A stretch of 64,000 nucleotides of DNA, taken from positions 23,956,001-24,020,000 of the forward strand of contig JAPTYO010000003.1 in the NCBI GenBank assembly GCA_036873135.1, read 5' to 3'. A model generated the notes under the pieces. It searched no databases and was not told the DNA's origin. It saw nothing but the letters and a program-made list of their open reading frames with translations. This DNA comes from Clarkia xantiana subsp. parviflora (taxonomy: Eukaryota; Streptophyta; Magnoliopsida; Myrtales; Onagraceae). This document shows, in pieces, positions 21,946 through 34,122 of the stretch. Both the position numbers and the translations under genes were made by a program. The first letter of the stretch is position 1. Each line of letters starts with the position of its first letter.

Positions 21946-24900
21946 TCATATGTCATTAACCAAATCTACTGCTTGTGATCTATCATTTGCAGATTTCTTT
22001 AGGCGATCAATTGCATTCTTGACCTGTAAAAACCAAACACATATATTAATCAGTTGTCTTTATTGTTTGAGGATGAAAATCAAAAGGTACAAATAGAAAA
22101 GTATTTTTTTTACCTCCACATCCCAATTTGTTCTAGCGGTTAAAATGATCAAAGTTACCGTCTGTAACAGAACACCGATGATCATACCCCACCAGATCCC
22201 CTAAATTTACAAACATATTCAAAGTAAATCCCAATCAATATGAAAAAAAAAAACAAAAAAACAAAAACTTTGCTTGTTTGTCAAGTTACCTTTACTCCCA
22301 AGCTAGTTTTGAATCCCAGAACGCACCCAATTGGAAGACCGATGGCGTAATAGGTTACAACATTGACATAAGCCACCAATGCTTGCCACCCACACCCAAT
22401 GGCGACTCCTGGAGTTCAAAATCGGGTTAGTGTATTACTTCTTTTATTACCAATTAATTTTACAATGAAACGTTACTATGTTTATGTAGTGATCCTAATC
22501 AGGGTCTCCGGACCTGGGCGATCCTAATCAGGGTCTGACCCAGTCATGGGTTGGACTCTTGTTAGCTCAAATTGTCCTAGGGTATAATTGGACTCAGTCA
22601 GGTCCTAAGTTAAAATTGATACAGCCAGGTCCGACCCATGGCTAGGTCAGACCCTGATTAGGGTTTCTGGACTTGGGCGACCCTAAGCAAAATAACATAG
22701 AATAAATCCGACATCATTATATAGTTGACGGTTTTACTTTGTTACCTGAGAGTATAGGTTGGATGCCATTGAGAAAGACGGAGATGGCTAGTAATGGAGT
22801 TAAATCCGCAACTGCTTCAATAACTTCATGATCACTAGTAAATACCTTGCTCACTCTACCCGCGGCAACCAGAATAACTACGCTTAAGAAAACACTGATC
22901 AAAATGCTCGTTCCGGTCACCACGAATACCGAGAACTTTGCGACTCTCGGGTGGCCTGCCCCGAGCTCGTTACTAACCCGAACACTGCAACGAATTACAT
23001 TCAAACTCATATTTCAGTCGGCTAATATTAGATGAATGAAACCACGATTTTTCTTTAGATGCAACAATAGAGTTAATAATTTTTTCAAAAAGTCAATAGG
23101 TTAAATATAAGATTGTAAATACTCAGTTTTTCGGACCAGCCGAATTTTTGTTTCACCCCTATGGTTAATATTCGAGTAACTGACCTTGCTGCAGCAGCTA
23201 GCCCGAGTATGATGTTGATGTCCCAAGTCAAGTAGTTCATGCTAAAACGGTAAAATAAAAATTGATGAATGTCTAGGAAATTAAAACGATGGTTAATAAC
23301 TAATATGTTATCCGAACTTTGGTCGTTTTACAAATTGTTATTGGGAGTTTGAATTTTTTGAGCTCTCGTAACTTCAGAATTGATTTTAAAAAGAAAAAAA
23401 AAAGTTATTTATATAACTTTTTCCGTTAAAATTAGACGGAAAACATCATTTATCTCGCACGTGACTTTTTTATTGTGCTAATTGCCCCGAATTTTCCATG
23501 AATTTCGAGTGTATATTTGTCTCTTCCTTCATGGGTAATTCAGTGAGTTGCACGAAAAAATTAGTTATATAAGCGGTACATGACATTTTCACTCCAGTTT
23601 TATAATTAAAGAGTCGGATAACTTTTTTCTTTTAATCTAAAATAAAAGTTGATAAGTGAAATTCAAAAAATTCAGATTAATAAAACGACTTAAAGTTATT
23701 TTTACCAATAAAATATTAAACGAATTAAGTTCATATAGTAATTTAATTATTAACATGAAGAAAAAAAAAATCATTTTTCAGACGGGTTACCTACCAAATA
23801 GAAAGGGCGTTCAAGGCAACTGTTGGGTTTGGTAAGAGACCGGCAATGAGAACAAGTCCTTGGCTGTACCATATCTCCAAACTATACATTTATTCCAATA
23901 GCCATTTTGTAGTTAGACTCGGTTTGTGATGATGAACATAATTGCATAACTTCGGATCTTTGCACTAAAGAATACAAACTTAGTTGACTATAAAAAGTAG
24001 GACTAATACATCATTTGGTTACCTATACACGTTTACACTATGTTGATATATATAAATAAAACAAGCTGATCTATCTTTGTATTATTTTTTTGTGGCCAAA
24101 ATCAAATCTTTGTACTTAAATTTCATAAACTCCTCTCATTAAATCCTAGAATACATTCTGATTTTTTTATAATTAAATATATATATATGTTATATTTTAG
24201 TAAACGTATTTATTATATATAATTATATTTCTTTCAAAAATATTTCTTTTATAATACTATAGAAGAAAGAATAAGTCTAGCTTTGAAAAAAAGAAGATAA
24301 GCACTCTACTTTTGTGATTTTCTTATGCGACATTTTTGGAAACATAAAATTTATATATAATCCATTTTTAGACTATTACATTAATCAATTTTTTTTTTTT
24401 TTGTAAACATTACATTAATCAATCATTTTATATGTTTCATTTTTCTATTTTCATAAAAAATTAACTTAATCTACTCTTTATTTACCAATATTTAATCTAC
24501 TTGTTATTTCTAAATTTTGCTATATAAGTCATTTCAATAATTTAAATTGTAATAATTTAAATAAATATTACGTATACCGCGCAAAGAAAAAAAATAGAGA
24601 CCGTTAGATGAGTAATTACCAAAGCATGAAAGCGGAAGCAATAGTGAGTTTAAAGTAAGGCCATATGCCCTTAAATGCCCGAGAAGAAAGTCCAGTCCAT
24701 GTTTCTTTACAAGACGGACTGAAAGCGATGTAAATCCCGTTCAATATCACAAGCACCCACCATGAGAAGCTCAAAGTAAGGGCTGCACCAACGAGCCCAA
24801 ACTTGAGCTTATGGACCACAACCCATGTTAGGGGCACATGTACTAGGAACACCCCGACTGACATGTATGCAAGAGGGTTCACAATGTTCTGTGCCTGGAG

Positions 24901-26352
24901 AAATCTCTGCATCGGGCAGGCAATGGCGAATGCGTAAATTTGTGGGATGAGACCACGGGAAAATATCTGACCATGCTCGGCTATGTCATGTGATTGCTGC
25001 AGTGCCTTGAGTACCGGGCCCGAGAACCAGTAAATGAAGCTAATGAGGAATGCCGCTCCGAGGTGAAGGATGATCGCTCTTTGGCAAATTATGCCCATTA
25101 CCGACAACTTCTTTGCGCCGTATGCTTGGCCGCACAAGGTTTGCACTGCGGTCGCCATACCCAACTAAAGCACAAAACAAAAACAAAACTACTACTTCAG
25201 AAACAGTCGTATCATATCTAAAAAAAATATAATTCAACTTGATCAACTTAGACAACATTTACAAGTGTATCAAATTGTCGATAGACTCGCAAGTGTGTAT
25301 TACATGGGGCAAGCAAATAGACTTTAAAGTCCATACTAAAAATTATTACACTTTTTAGAATCAAAATTACATATCGTCAAAAGTTGTGGTGAAGACGATT
25401 ATTCCTCTTTCCTTAGTAGCTCCGTTCCTACTAACCACTGAGATGGTTGTTAATTAAACTTTTTTTTTTCTTTTTACCAGTTGAACCAGGAGAAATATGA
25501 ACAGAACTAAGCCTCAACATATAACGTTCAAGAAATAAAATCAATAGGTGATAATAAGAAGGTATATAGTATTTAAATATTTTTGATATAGTACTATATA
25601 CTTACATTAGAATTCCAGTATTAAAAGTCAACTAGTTAACTCCGTTTATTTTCCGATTAACCATATACAGAAGATATATACGTGGTGCCTTTAACTGAGG
25701 ACACCACTATATATTTGCATCATTAACAGAAAATTGGAGGTAGTTAGCAAGTTACACTTCATTAATGTTTTTTTTTTAAAAAACCAACTAATACCAGTAC
25801 ATTAAATTTTACTTTTAACCGAAGTGGTTAAAAGTAAAATTAGACCCATTACCAAGTTGAAAGCCAAATTGGTTGTACTAATAGAGTAATTCGAATTCCG
25901 CTGAAAACAACTCTTTAAAAATGTTTTAACTTTAACATTTCCAATACGAAATTGCGGAAACACTGAAACGAAGAATCACATACCATTATGCCGTACGCAA
26001 AGCCCTGAATGCCGATGGCGGCAATGGAGGCTCCGGCGAGCTTAAGAGGTCCCAGGTGGCCGACTATCGTTAGGGTGGAGAAGATGAGCAGGTAATTAAA
26101 TACAGAGACGATAATGGAAGCTCCTGAGAGCTTCCATAGCAGCCTTGACTCCCAAGCCACCAGCTTCACCCACCCCCTCAAAACCACCTGTACCGGTCTT
26201 TGCTCTAGAACCGCCTCAACTGTCACCGTTGAATGGTCAGGATTCCGTTCAACGCCGTCAACTCCTCCTCGTGGCGAGGATGCCACGTCAGCAGTACTAT
26301 CAACACGGATTTCATGAACTGATGAATCAAAATCTTTTTTTGGCTGAGACAT
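21946..26352 (-). CDS. MATE efflux transporter, DETOXIFICATION 36-39-like (paralogue 1)
   Basis: Eight coding exons: 26352-25984, 25164-24620, 23881-23795, 23241-23185, 22984-22746, 22408-22290, 22200-22114 and 22023-21946. All have GT-AG borders and join in phase to 1581 nt (526 residues). MATE proteins are 12-helix H+- or Na+-coupled antiporters that export organic compounds across the plasma membrane or tonoplast. Family signatures are the exon 1/2 junction (LGMATAVQTLCGQAYGA), NIVNPLAYMSVGVFL, SPSCKETWTG, LEIWYSQGLV, SVRVSNELGAGHP and NGIQPILSGVAIGCGWQ. The N-terminus (about 60 residues, SSPRGG, Val/Glu-rich) is a cytosolic tail. Length and motifs are complete. From memory it fits the DTX36-39 clade best; substrate is unknown. 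Intron 5 carries a foldback repeat. Confidence 0.93.
22496..22690. repeat. Foldback repeat in intron 5 of MATE paralogue 1
   Basis: CCTAATCAGGGTCTGACCCAG on the left is mirrored on the right, and a second motif, AGGGTCTCCGGACCTGGGCGA, occurs as a direct copy at both outer ends (near 22501 and 22659). It is a small non-autonomous element or its remnant. The equivalent introns of the two paralogues lack it. Confidence 0.6.
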
Positions 26353-26398
26353 TTTTTTTTTATGATGATCAATATCTCAGTACAAAATGTGACTATCA

Positions 26399-26406
26399 TT
26401 TATATA
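26399..26406 (-). promoter_or_regulatory. Putative TATA box of MATE paralogue 1
   Basis: On the minus strand TATATAAA lies 47 nt before the ATG. The surrounding sequence (AATGATAGTCAC) is conserved at the same distance upstream of paralogue 2, which supports a core promoter. The predicted 5' UTR would be very short. Confidence 0.45.
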
Positions 26407-27525
26407 ATAGGGGCTTGGAAAGGGTTCCATACCACGTGTTTAACGGTTCGTTCCTGTGGAGTGTTCTTTATCTAAATAAGTTAATGTGCTCCTCAATATA
26501 TTGTACCTTTTGTTTAATTAAAAAGTCGTTGCTTGCAAATAAAAAAGTCGCTGATTTGATTACATCATCGGAGAACGAGGTTCTTTTTATTTTGGTGCAA
26601 AAGAAAGACCGTAACTAGGAATTGAAAAATCAACTATTATATTATACTTCTTTGAATATTGATTCTTATAATATACATTCAAATCCTTATTATTATATTA
26701 TCATATACTACTAAGATGCTTTCTCAAAAAAAACTAAAGGTACGGTTCAACTTGATGCAACGTGGGATAGATGGAGTAGAAAACATGAAACCTCGTTGAT
26801 TTAAAAAAATATTGAGAATTCGATGCGCGACTGAGAAAAAAACATCATTTTTTTTATTAATCAGTAATACCGAACGACAAAGAAGGTTAAACAGAGTTTA
26901 AATATTGAAAGTAAAACCGTATCCCTAGAACAAATCTGAAATTAGCAAATAGGACCTAATAAACAGACTTTAAATACTGAAAGTAAAACCTTAACCTTAG
27001 AACAAATATGAAATTAACAAATAGGACCTAACAAAACCGAGAAATTGCAAAAACGACTTAAAAATATAAAAATGCAATTTTGATCATCTAGATGAAGGTA
27101 TTTGACCAAAAAACATCGTACTCCATAAATAGTTATAGGTATTCTTAGAGCGCTATTTCCGCATGAAAAAAATTGTATTCACACGCTAAAATTCGATGGC
27201 TCACTCACATCAAATTATATATTCTTCTTTTTGAACATTCACGAAGTACTCATAATTAAGTTCGTATTCTTCTTCCTTACTTCGCTATTGTTACCATGTA
27301 CTAAGAAATTAGCATTTATATAGGGATCAACCCATCGTGAGACGAGGAGGGCAATTTTGTCCACTCAACTTTTTATGATATCTAATTTTACCGTAAATTT
27401 GTAATTTATTGTCAATTTAACCTTTTAAAATCTAAGGCGGCCCCTGATTTCTGGATTCGTCATATATGTAATATACACAATAGAAGAAACCTATAGATTT
27501 TCATTATCATCCAAAATATGGAAAA
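26407..27525. other. MATE 1 upstream region and AT-rich intergenic DNA
   Basis: The part up to about 26600 is similar to sequence upstream of paralogue 2 (about 33530-33660), for example TATATTGTACCTTTTGTTT. A 72-bp unit is tandemly duplicated at 26889-26960 and 26961-27032. Around 27240-27270 a motif ATTCACGAAGTACT recurs near 35905. No gene was seen. Confidence 0.5.
26889..27032. repeat. 72-bp tandem duplication
   Basis: Two adjacent copies of a unit starting AAACAGA and ending TAGGACCTAA, with a few substitutions. Confidence 0.75.
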
Positions 27526-27530
27526 CAAAA

Positions 27531-28182
27531 TGTTATGGTATAGATATGTTAGTAGGGTCTAATTGGGTAGTTAAAATAGTTTAAGGGTAAAGTTATATTA
27601 TGTAATAAGTTAAGGATGGAATTAAGTTAGATTAAGAACTATATTAGTAGTTTGTACGCAGGAAAAAAAAATAACAATGAAATGAATATCTGTTCTTCTT
27701 CTCTACGGCTGTTGCCTAGTTCTTCTTCTATTCTTCCTCAACTCAATTTGAATCTCTAAAATCAATCTCCCTTATGAACCCGATCAATCCTCACTAGGGT
27801 TTTCCTCCTCTTCTCGCTTGATTTATCGTTACGATCGATTTGGGATCGTAACAATTGATATCAGAGCCAGACCTTGGAGTGGTGGCCCACGGAGTGGTCG
27901 CCTGGAGAAGCCAGCCGTGACCAACGTGACCGCGACCAACGTGGCCGTGACCAACAAGGGCTCGGAGTGGTGGCTCACGGAGTGGTGGCCTGGAGAAGCC
28001 AGCCGTGACCAACGTGACCGTGACCAACGAGGACGTCGGTCTCCTTAAGGGGGAACGATTGTCATGGTAATATATCCCACACCGGTTGGTAACACCAACC
28101 ATGTGGTGTATATAAGCTAAATGGGTCCTCCCACCTAATAGACTAGTTTATTGGGCTGGGCTCTTCCATTTGGTTTGTAACA
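27531..28182 (+). mobile_element. Short Copia-like retroelement derivative (TRIM-like)
   Basis: It is flanked by an exact CAAAA duplication (27526-27530 and 28183-28187). The left terminal block 27531-27853 starts TGTTA and ends TAACA and is followed by a primer-like TTGATATCAGAGCC. A GC-rich core of about 200 bp contains a diverged tandem duplication (GGCCTGGAGAAGCCAGCCG). A polypurine tract (TTAAGGGGGAACGAT) is followed by a right block 28060-28182 that starts TGTCATGG and ends GTAACA. The two end blocks are not recognisably alike. The empty site is seen at the MATE 3 downstream region (about 50505-50520, GGAAAACAAAACAACCTAG). Confidence 0.78.
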
Positions 28183-28261
28183 CAAAACAACCTAGGAGTT
28201 GTGCTTAAAAAAACAAAAAGGACTAATCCGGTCCATTTGAATAACTTACTATCCTAATTTT

Positions 28262-28335
28262 GCCTTCTTCAAACGTCATCAACTAAGTCTAGTGCTCGAG
28301 ATTATTCATCGGCAACAATAGTTGTTGTCAAACTT
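28262..28335 (-). pseudogene. Relic of a MATE last exon
   Basis: On the minus strand this reads (A)LDLVDDV then stop, followed by AAGAAGGCA, closely matching exon 8 of MATE paralogue 3 (LVLVDDV stop). An upstream in-frame stop and loss of the exon start show that it is dead. It lies about 315 bp downstream of the paralogue 2 stop and marks a breakpoint of the tandem duplication. Confidence 0.65.
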
Positions 28336-28650
28336 CATTGATTAAGTAACTTGGTTTTACACAGCTATCACTTGCGATATAAGTTACTGAAAAACCAAAA
28401 GGATAAGGAAATACGTAACTGCTCTTATATCTAAAGGAAATAACTGTCTTAGATAACACCATATACAACTTTAACTTATCAAAATGCATAAAAAAACTTA
28501 ACAGGCGCTACTTTAACTCCAAGGAATTAAGCTTTCATGCAAGTCCTCTACAACACGCCATCTTCTGCTTTGCTGCTGAATTGATCATCTACATAATTTT
28601 TCTATGATTTCATCTGCAAATTCAAACTTCAATCTTCTCCCAACAATTTC

Positions 28651-31600
28651 TTATTCGTCGTATATTATTAACAATTCTATTGCTTTGGATTTATCACTTG
28701 TCGCCTTCTTCAAGCGAACAACCGCTTTCTCAACCTGTAAAAACCAAACACATATAAAATCAGTTACCTATATTAAGATCATAAATCAAAAGTTACAAGT
28801 AGAAAAGTATTTGTTACCTCGGCATCCCAATTCGTTCTAACAGTTAAGATGATCAGAGTTACCGTTTGTAACAGAACACCGATGATCATACCCCACCAAA
28901 TACCCTAAATTTACAAAGATATTCAGATTATGTCCCAATCGATATACAAAATAATATTGCTTGTCTATCAAGTTACCTTTACTCTCAAACTAGTTTTGAA
29001 TCCAAGAATGCACCCTATTGGAAGACCGATCGCGTAGTAGGTTACAATGTTGACATAAGCCACCAATGACTGCCACCCGCATCCAATGGCGACTCCTAGA
29101 GTTCAAAATCCTATCGGTTAATTTCAAGCAAAGCCTACATTTTATAGTCTGGGATGTATCTAACTCGAGACGAATATAAATTACAGTTCATTTTTATACA
29201 CTAATAATAAGAAAATATTATTAGTGCATAAAAAGGATCTGTATTTATGCATAGAGTGCAGATTTACAAATATATACGACTTGATCTAAGTCGTATATAT
29301 TTGTAAATCTGCACTCTATGCATAAATTTGTTTCAATTAGTATCTTATGTTAGAGTCCACATGTGTGTAATTAGTATCACAACAGAAAAATTAAAATAAT
29401 TAGAACACTACATAAATTTAGTGTACTACATGCTATTAATTTTACGACAGAACTCCACTAGGCTTATGTAATGAATTTGAGCTACTGTTCGTAAGTTAGA
29501 GTATCATATTAAAAGTTATAATTCTTTAACCGTGAATTGTGATACTAAAAATTACGATATATAATCATTATATTATAGACCTAAATTGTTGTTATGTGTT
29601 TTAAATTGTTTTTAATCTTTAAATCCATGCCTAAATACTGTTAAATGCCTATAAAAGACGGTTAAATATAGTTATACTTTGTTACCTGAGAGGATAGGTT
29701 GGATGCCATTGAGAAATATGGAGATGGATAGCAATGGAGTTAAATCTGCAACTGCTTCAATAACTTCATGATCACTAGTAAATAGCTTGCTCACTTTGCC
29801 CGCGGCAACTAGAATGATCACGCTAAAGAAAACACTGATCAAAATGCTCGTCCCGTTCACCACGAATACTGAGAACTTTGCGACTCTCGGGTGCCCTGCC
29901 CCGAGCTCATTACTGACTCGAATACTGCAATAAATTAGATTCTAACTTAACATAATAGAAATGATATAGAATTTTATTGAGTGAAACCGAAAATAATTAC
30001 AGTTTTTAAAACTAAAATTACAAATAACCAAAAGTTGAGAAAAGAAAGGTTCATTATTCATCTCACCCATTGTAACTCCATGCCAAGTTAACAAAGAGTT
30101 GTGAGATTAGGTTTCGAGTTACTAACCTTGCTGCAGCAGCTAGCCCGAGCATGAAACTTATGTCCCAAGTCAAGTAGTTCATGCTATAATCGTGAAGTCA
30201 AAATCGATCAGTGTCAACAGTAATTAAAACGATGGTTAATAACTAATTCGCTAATTGAATTATGTCTGTTTTACATGTTGCTTCATGAAGTTTTACAGTT
30301 TTCCGTCCAGTCCAGTTCTGCATATAAAGTGGTGTAACTTTTTTTTTATCATCTAAAACAGAAATTTGAGACATCCAAATTTAAAAAATCAAAGTTCAAG
30401 TAAAGATTAGTAACTAAGATAATGATTCAGTTATTAACATGAAGAACGAAATCATTTTTCAAACGGATTACTTACCAAATAGAAAGCGCGTTTAAGGAAA
30501 CTGTTGGGTTTGGTAGGAGACCGGAAATGAGAACAAGTCCTTGGCTGTACCATATCTCCAAGCTATACATTTACCAATATCCATTTTATAGTTAGACTCG
30601 GGTTTGTAAAGGCAAACTCAATTTTGAGTCGACTGTTTATAATATATATATTATATAAAAAGATATGAAACTTTTTTTCTTGTTTAAAAAGATAAAATGA
30701 TTATATATTATAATAGAAAAAAATATAAACCGTTATATGAGTAATTACCAAAGCATGAAAGCGGAAGCAACCGTGAGTTTAAAGTAACGCCAGATACCCT
30801 TAAAAGCCCGAGAAGAAAGTCCAGTCCACGTCTCCTTACAAGACGGGCTGAAAGCGATGTAAATTCCGTTCAATATCACAAGCACCCACCAAGAGAAACT
30901 CAAAGTGAGGGCTGCACCAACGAGCCCGAAATGGAGCTTATGGACCACGAGCCATGTTAGGGGCACGTGTACTAGGAACACCCCGACCGACATGTATGCA
31001 AGAGGGTTCACAATGTTCTGTGCTTGGAGAAACCTCTGCATCGGGGAGGCGATGGCAAAAGCGTAAATTTGTGGGATGAGACCGCGGGAAAATATCTGGC
31101 CTTGCTCGGCTATGTCGTGCGATTGATGCAGCGCCCTGAGTACCGGGCCCGAGAACCAGTAGATGAAGCTGATTAGGAATGCCGCTCCGACGTGGAGGAT
31201 GATCGCTCTTTGGCATATTATGCCCATTGCAGATAGTTTCCTTGCGCCGTACGCTTGGCCGCACAAGGTTTGCACTGCGGTCGCCATACCTAACTAATGC
31301 ATGCAGAAAATTATTAATAGACTCATAAGTGTCAATTGATTGTCCAAGTGCATCAAATTATTAATATACTCATAAGTAATAAACCGTGTTAATAGTTCCG
31401 TTTGTGTTATGTAAATCTATTATTTGTATAAGTAGAGTCGTGGTTTTGCTTTTATATTTCAATATTATTTTTACTATATGATGATATTCAAAAATCAAAA
31501 GTATTCTAAGTTAAATGCAAAGAGTGATACAGAGAGTAGGGGTGTAAACGATTCAAGATATTCGTGAACAACTTAAGATCAGCTCGGTCGAATATTCGAT

Positions 31601-32662
31601 TTCGACTCGTAAATTTCGAATCGGATCGAGTTTTTTCTGAAGCTGAGTTGAGTACGAGTTTAGCGGTACTCGATTTGATAGGTTCACGAGCCTATTCGAG
31701 TTTTTTGTTTCGCCTATTCGAGTCGACTTCGAGTTCAAGCTTGAGTTTATTCGAGTTTTATATAATATTATATACATGTATATCAATTCAATTCGAGTTT
31801 GAGCTCGAGCTCGAGCCAAAAGACTAATCGAGTCGAGCTCGAGCTAACCGTGTACCATTTATGATTTAATTGAATGTTAAACTTATCGAGCCAAGCTCGA
31901 ACTCGTCGAGTATGAAATCGAGTCGAGTTTGATCTTGAAAAATTTAAGCACTGTCGAGTTCGAACTTAAGTAAAGTGAATCGAGTCGAGCTTACCAGATA
32001 CTCGACTCGTTTACACACTAATTGAGAGTAGGGTTAACCTTTAAGCTGCTAGCTAAGTTTGTCGAATTTGTGACAGATAAATAGTTGCTAACTAAACTTT
32101 TTATCTCGACTTTTACTAGTTAAACTGTCGGATAGTACTAAATCGAGTGGACCAACTCAGAAAACGACTTGTAGGGTTTAACCAAGGCATTAGAAACGAT
32201 ACTTTAAAAGATTGAATCTTAACCCTCCCCGATTCGTAATTTTCGAAATATATAATATATAAAAAGCTGAAACTAAGAAACAAATACCATTATGCCGTAC
32301 GCAAAGCCCTGAATGCCGATGGCGGCAATGGAGGCTCCGGCGAGTTGAAGAGGCCCGAGGTGGCCAACTAACGTTAGAGTGGAGAAGATGAGCAGATAAT
32401 TAAATACAGAGACGATGATGGAAGCTCCTGAAAGCTTCCATAGAAGCCTTGACTCCCAAGCCACCAGCTTCACCCACCCCCTCAAACCCACCACCTGTAC
32501 CGGTTTTTGCTCCAGAACCGCCTCAGCTGCCACCGTTGAAAGGTCAGGATTCCGTTCACCGCCGTCAACCCCTCCTCGTGGTGAGGATGCCACGTCAGCA
32601 GTACTATCCACACGGATTTCATGAATAATCGAGAGATTAAAATCATTTCTTGGCTGAGACAT
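28651..32662 (-). CDS. MATE efflux transporter, DETOXIFICATION 36-39-like (paralogue 2)
   Basis: Eight exons: 32662-32288, 31293-30749, 30562-30476, 30183-30127, 29924-29686, 29095-28977, 28904-28818 and 28734-28651. Exons 2-7 have exactly the same lengths as in paralogue 1. The joined frame is 1593 nt (530 residues) without interruption. It is the closest relative of paralogue 1, with the same N-terminus MSQP, SSPRGG tail and LGMATAVQTLCGQAYGA motif. The C-terminus differs: exon 8 ends in ELLIIYDE instead of a LVND/LVDD-type end, so its tail was altered at the duplication border. It is a polytopic antiporter by family; substrate unknown. Intron 1 carries a hAT-like repeat and intron 5 a perfect hairpin. 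Confidence 0.92.
29243..29327. repeat. Perfect 40-bp hairpin in intron 5 of MATE paralogue 2
   Basis: Two perfectly complementary 40-nt arms (start ATTTATGCATAGAGTGCAG) surround a 5-nt loop GATCT at 29283-29287. A smaller inverted repeat (CACTAATAATA / TATTATTAGTG) lies immediately to the left, at about 29201-29226. It may be the tip of a foldback MITE or a young hairpin RNA locus. Confidence 0.85.
31537..32020. mobile_element. hAT-like non-autonomous element in intron 1 of MATE paralogue 2
   Basis: The ends TAGGGGTGTAAACGATTC and GACTCGTTTACACACTA are inverted repeats, and the body is filled with degenerate GAGTCGAGCTCGAG motifs. The flanks ACAGAGAG and ATTGAGAG are an imperfect 8-bp duplication (6 of 8). 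A relative lies at 37425-37875. There is no coding capacity. Confidence 0.75.
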
Positions 32663-32713
32663 TTTTTAATTAGGATGATGATGATCAATACCAAATCAAT
32701 GTGACTATCATTC

Positions 32714-32720
32714 ATTTATA
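32714..32720 (-). promoter_or_regulatory. Putative TATA box of MATE paralogue 2
   Basis: TATAAAT on the minus strand, about 52 nt before the ATG, in the same sequence context as the box of paralogue 1. Confidence 0.42.
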
Positions 32721-33158
32721 ATATAGAAGAGGAGAGGCTCCCGTACCAAAAGTGTTATCAGACCGGACCGGATCGGCGGCCCGACCACGAAAGAGACCCA
32801 TAGCCGGTTCGGCTGTATGAATTTTAGCTGATTTATAAGTAGTTACCTGAACTAATTTTTTTTTTTTTTAATTAATTATATATGAACTTTCAATTGTAGA
32901 CTAAACTGTGTGGCTTTAATGTTTTTGTTAATATGAAAATGAGCATATATAGGCCACGGAATGATCCATTTGCACGATTTGATAGATTAACCTTTGTTTG
33001 AAGCTTTATATCATATCAACTACGCTATTACCTTGGAATTAGGTCTAGGGTTTGTAGGTATTGCTTAAAATGGATAACTTTTTTTTTTGCAAATCTCACG
33101 TGTCCAACATATATTCGTTTTCATCCAATTAACAACTTGTAAAGAAGGTAGCAAATTG
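32721..33158. other. Upstream region of MATE paralogue 2
   Basis: Just upstream of the core promoter similarity to paralogue 1 is lost (from about 32745, in a GC-rich CCGGACCGG stretch) and returns near 33530. This suggests inserted DNA in one promoter. No element ends were identified except the SINE that follows. Confidence 0.4.
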
Positions 33159-33169
33159 ATCTGCAATTA

Positions 33170-33324
33170 ACCCAAGGTTGGTTGGACCAATTAGTAAAGC
33201 GAGTTGTGTATTACCCGTGGGCGACCTGATGTCGAAACCCGCCGGAGACGCCGCCTTAGGGGACTTTAACATTAAGGCTCCCGGTCCGAACTTGCGAAAG
33301 CAATGTAAATATATAAAAAAAAAA
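33170..33324 (+). mobile_element. tRNA-derived SINE
   Basis: It is flanked by an 11-bp duplication ATCTGCAATTA (33159-33169 and 33325-33335). The body has an A-box-like segment (TTGGACCAATTAGTAAAGCG) and a B-box-like segment (GATGTCGAAACCC) 40-50 nt later, and ends in a poly-A tail. These are the marks of a LINE-mobilised, RNA polymerase III-type SINE. Confidence 0.85.
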
Positions 33325-33335
33325 ATCTGCAATTA

Positions 33336-34084
33336 CCATTCGGATAACAAATTTAAAAACTAATTTTAAGTATGAATTTATAAATCGGATAAAAATTCTA
33401 CAGGGATTTGGTTATTAATCATAATAATAATAATAATAATATAGATCAAAATAGCACGTGTTACAATTAATATTATTGAAGCATAAGTTTATCTCGTTGA
33501 AAAAATTATCAGTTTATGATCTTCAACACTCCTCGATATATTGTACCTTTTGTTTTACAAAAATGAATTAAAGAAAGTCGCTGCTTGCACCAAAGAAAAG
33601 AAAGTCGCTGCGAATATCATTCGATTACATGTCATCGGAGAACGGGTCACTTGATCACTTCACACCGTAACAAATCGGGATAGTTGAAAAATCAACTATA
33701 TTGTACTTTGGAATATTGATTCTTATAATATACATTTAAATCCTTATTATCATACCATATGGTTTACAATAGCTTATAACTTAAACCTAAGCAGTGAGGA
33801 CGACCATCTTTTTTTTTTCTTTTTGGCCATCGTGAGCACCATCTTTAATAAACATATTTATTGGTAGATTATGCTTGGTTTATAAAAATAGGGAAAGTAG
33901 GTAAAACCAGAAATATGTTTAAAAAATATATAGTTTTTGGTACTAATATATTTTAAAACATACAATATGTTTGATGGTAATTTGAACTTTTTTTCACTTA
34001 TTTATCCAAAATTGTCGTTAAATATATTTTAAATTTACAAAAGTAACCAAATAATTTTCTAAATATTCAAAATCAAGTTTTACT

Positions 34085-34122
<38 letters not shown>

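Noticed and set aside
31553..31827. Open frames on both strands
   Set aside because: They are produced by GAGTCGAG repeat motifs of a hAT-like element within an intron.
33170..33324. Possible tRNA gene because of A- and B-box-like motifs
   Set aside because: No cloverleaf with acceptor pairing can be drawn; the poly-A tail and long target duplication identify a SINE.
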